Below, in pieces: positions 6,369-7,205 of a stretch of DNA of 7,205 nt; the stretch's first letter is position 1; the number at the start of each line of letters is the position of its first letter. The DNA is taken from the NCBI GenBank assembly GCA_020431945.1, contig JAGQHH010000199.1, positions 1-7,205 on the forward strand, written 5' to 3'. The DNA comes from Cyanobacteria bacterium HKST-UBA02. GTDB taxonomy: Bacteria; Cyanobacteriota; Vampirovibrionia; Obscuribacterales; Obscuribacteraceae. The notes below the pieces were generated by a model, which was not told the DNA's origin, did no database searches, and saw only the letters and a program-made list of their open reading frames with translations. The position numbers were made by a program, and so were the translations under genes.

Positions 6369-6383
6369 GATCGATTATCGATC
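6369..6383. promoter_or_regulatory. 15-bp palindrome immediately upstream of the phospholipid cassette
   Basis: GATCGATTATCGATC is a perfect 7-bp inverted repeat around one central base. It ends 2 bp before the ATG at 6366, where the ribosome site should be. As DNA it could be an operator. As RNA it could fold with a 5-bp stem (GATCG/CGATC) and a 5-base loop next to the start codon. Its role is inferred only. Confidence 0.45.
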
Positions 6384-6413
6384 GCCACTACGAAGGCTTT
6401 ATCTAACGATCAA

Positions 6414-6427
6414 CAGTTCGGGAACTG
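6414..6427. promoter_or_regulatory. 14-bp palindrome in the cassette leader
   Basis: CAGTTC and GAACTG form a perfect 6-bp inverted repeat around GG, 48-61 bp upstream of the phosphatidyltransferase start codon. It is operator-like in size. It is not followed by a T-run, so it is not a terminator. The 77-bp leader (6367-6443) holds this and the 6369-6383 palindrome; I could not pick a convincing -35/-10 pair in it. Confidence 0.4.
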
Positions 6428-6443
6428 ATAGCGGAGTGACCGA

Positions 6444-6884
6444 TCACTGATTCTCATGCTGGCGCATTTTCTGAACCCGCAAGAGAACAGAGTAGGCCCG
6501 GGAAGAAGGACCTTTTCCGAGAATGAGATGACACTGGAAGGGGACTTTGTCCGGATCTTTCTGGTCATCGAATGGGGTGAGCTCGTAGCTGAGCTTGCAT
6601 GAACGAATCAACTCGTCGATATTGATCGAGAGAAAATTTCCCCGTGACCCACCGTAGAAATGAGGAAGACAGAACGGCGACACTTCGTGATAGAGAATAT
6701 GGAAAAGCTCCCGGATACTGAAGGGCGAGCGCCCCAGAATGACAGCCTTTTCGTAGACGTGCTCGGCACTCCAGTCGTACTCCAGATAGAGATCGGCCAT
6801 TGCAGACCAGACCCGGACCCGCCAGACATCGACTTCCACGGCCCGGGCCTTCTCCTCCAGGATGTCTGTATCTTTATCTTCCAT
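6444..6884 (-). CDS. DUF7079-like small protein, 146 aa
   Basis: It has unknown function. The N-terminal two thirds resemble, from memory, the DUF7079 family: a WRVRVWSAMADLYLEYDWS segment (21-39) comparable to the family's W-x-A-L-S-D-L-F-L-D-T, then SPFSIRELFHILYHEVSP (53-70), comparable to SPYSIDEL-x-x-IL-x-x-EV-x-P, then a hydrophobic stretch and INIDELIRS (87-95). The C-terminal tail (about 100-146) does not match anything I recognise. There are no membrane segments or signal peptide, so it is probably cytoplasmic. The ATG at 6884 lies in the third copy of a 16-bp tandem repeat. No clear Shine-Dalgarno sequence is separate from the repeat, only AAAGAG directly before the start and GGA further up. 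It follows the TPR-like gene by 21 bp and precedes the phospholipid cassette by 77 bp; a functional link with either is unproven. Confidence 0.75.
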   Translation of the reverse strand: MEDKDTDILEEKARAVEVDVWRVRVWSAMADLYLEYDWSAEHVYEKAVILGRSPFSIRELFHILYHEVSPFCLPHFYGGSRGNFLSINIDELIRSCKLSYELTPFDDQKDPDKVPFQCHLILGKGPSSRAYSVLLRVQKMRQHENQ

Positions 6885-6920
6885 ACTCTTTATCGTCCAT
6901 ACTCTTTATCTTCCATACTC
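6873..6920. repeat. Three-copy 16-bp tandem repeat across a stop/start junction
   Basis: On the minus strand the unit GAGTATGGAAGATAAA occurs three times in direct succession (6905-6920, 6889-6904, 6873-6888). The middle copy differs by one base (GGACGA for GGAAGA). Each copy carries an ATG and a TAA. The TPR-like gene stops at the TAA of the first copy (6906-6908), and the DUF7079-like gene starts at the ATG of the third (6882-6884). The ATGs of the first two copies open only 8-residue frames, MEDKEYGR (6890-6916) and MDDKEYGR (6874-6900). Confidence 0.95.
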
Positions 6921-7205
6921 TTTTACAAGGGCATCCCGCAACTCGACTACGTCCTTGAAGTAATTGTCGGTTTTCTTGTAATGAGGGACTACCTTGTCCA
7001 GGGCGTCCTTGGCAGTGTTCAGATAAGTCTGGCGCATCTCCGGAGTGACGCCTGGCTTCTTGCAGAGAGCGATGGAAGTATGAATGAGGAGCTTCAGGCT
7101 TTCGAGGGTGCTGAAACGATCCGGTCCCTGGGTCTTGAGCCGCCAGTCGAAAGCGAGCTTATAGCTCTGCCGGGCTCTGACCAGATCCTTGTTGAACGCC
7201 TGGAT
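6906..7205 (-). CDS. C-terminal part of a helical, TPR-like protein (99 residues; enters from right edge)
   Basis: The reading frame is open from the right edge to TAA at 6906, so only the C-terminus is present. It is entirely helical in appearance and charged, with no membrane segment. Residues 12-43 of the visible part (ARQSYKLAFDWRLK, TQGPDRFSTLESLKLL) resemble a kinesin-light-chain-type tetratricopeptide repeat, whose usual pattern is A-x-x-L-x-x-R-x-x-x-x-GPDH-x-x-T-x-x-SL-x-x-L. A second helical pair follows (ETRQTYL-like segment, TAKDALDKVVPHYKK). The protein is therefore probably a TPR scaffold or adaptor, but only one repeat can be judged and the N-terminal domains are outside the window. 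The last codons (KEYGR-stop) lie in the first copy of the 16-bp tandem repeat, so the C-terminus has been touched by that expansion. Confidence 0.78.
   Translation of the reverse strand: MQAFNKDLVRARQSYKLAFDWRLKTQGPDRFSTLESLKLLIHTSIALCKKPGVTPEMRQTYLNTAKDALDKVVPHYKKTDNYFKDVVELRDALVKEYGR

Noticed and set aside
5936..6406. 156-residue open frame on the plus strand
   Set aside because: It is antisense to the CDP-alcohol phosphatidyltransferase, whose motif spacing is exact. No ribosome site or domain is seen.
6873..6920. CRISPR-like repeat
   Set aside because: The 16-bp copies are directly adjacent with no spacers and span a coding junction, so this is a simple tandem duplication.

Overview
This 7.2 kb bacterial window has every supportable gene on the minus strand, so transcription runs from right to left. 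The sequence is moderately GC-rich by eye, and gene packing is tight. There are no rRNA or tRNA genes, no CRISPR array and no transposase. The phylum cannot be fixed from this window. A secreted alpha-2-macroglobulin-like protein, a kinesin-light-chain-type TPR fragment and several lineage-type hypothetical proteins suggest a Gram-negative-type bacterium with a large genome. An obscuribacterial, planctomycete-like or myxobacterial source would all be possible, but this is a guess.

Layout in order of transcription: (1) the C-terminal 99 residues of a helical, TPR-like protein enter from the right edge (6906-7205); (2) a DUF7079-like small protein (6444-6884) follows across a 16-bp, three-copy tandem repeat that contains the stop of one gene and the start of the next; (3) a three-gene phospholipid cassette (4152-6366) encodes a CDP-alcohol phosphatidyltransferase with a variant active-site motif, a PlsC-type acyltransferase and a CdsA-type phosphatidate cytidylyltransferase; (4) a CPBP (CAAX-protease-like) membrane protein (3402-4133); (5) a secreted two-lobed protein (2389-3369); (6) a small acidic protein of unknown function (1918-2382); (7) after the largest gap (158 bp, with overlapping inverted repeats), the N-terminal 586 residues of an alpha-2-macroglobulin/MG2-domain protein that runs off the left edge.

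The cassette is the best-understood part. The acyltransferase can make phosphatidate, the cytidylyltransferase turns it into CDP-diacylglycerol, and the CDP-alcohol phosphatidyltransferase moves the phosphatidyl group to an unidentified alcohol. The three genes are joined by a 52-bp overlap with a strong embedded Shine-Dalgarno sequence and by an ATGA overlap, which indicates coupled translation. The set resembles the poorly characterised ynbABC arrangement of E. coli. The genes downstream (membrane protease, secreted protein, macroglobulin) also act in or beyond the membrane, so an envelope-related gene neighbourhood is a reasonable inference. Operon membership beyond the cassette is not proven.

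The most interesting signals are the variant CDP-alcohol phosphatidyltransferase motif within its cassette, the 16-bp repeat that rewrites a gene junction, and the palindromes immediately upstream of the cassette.
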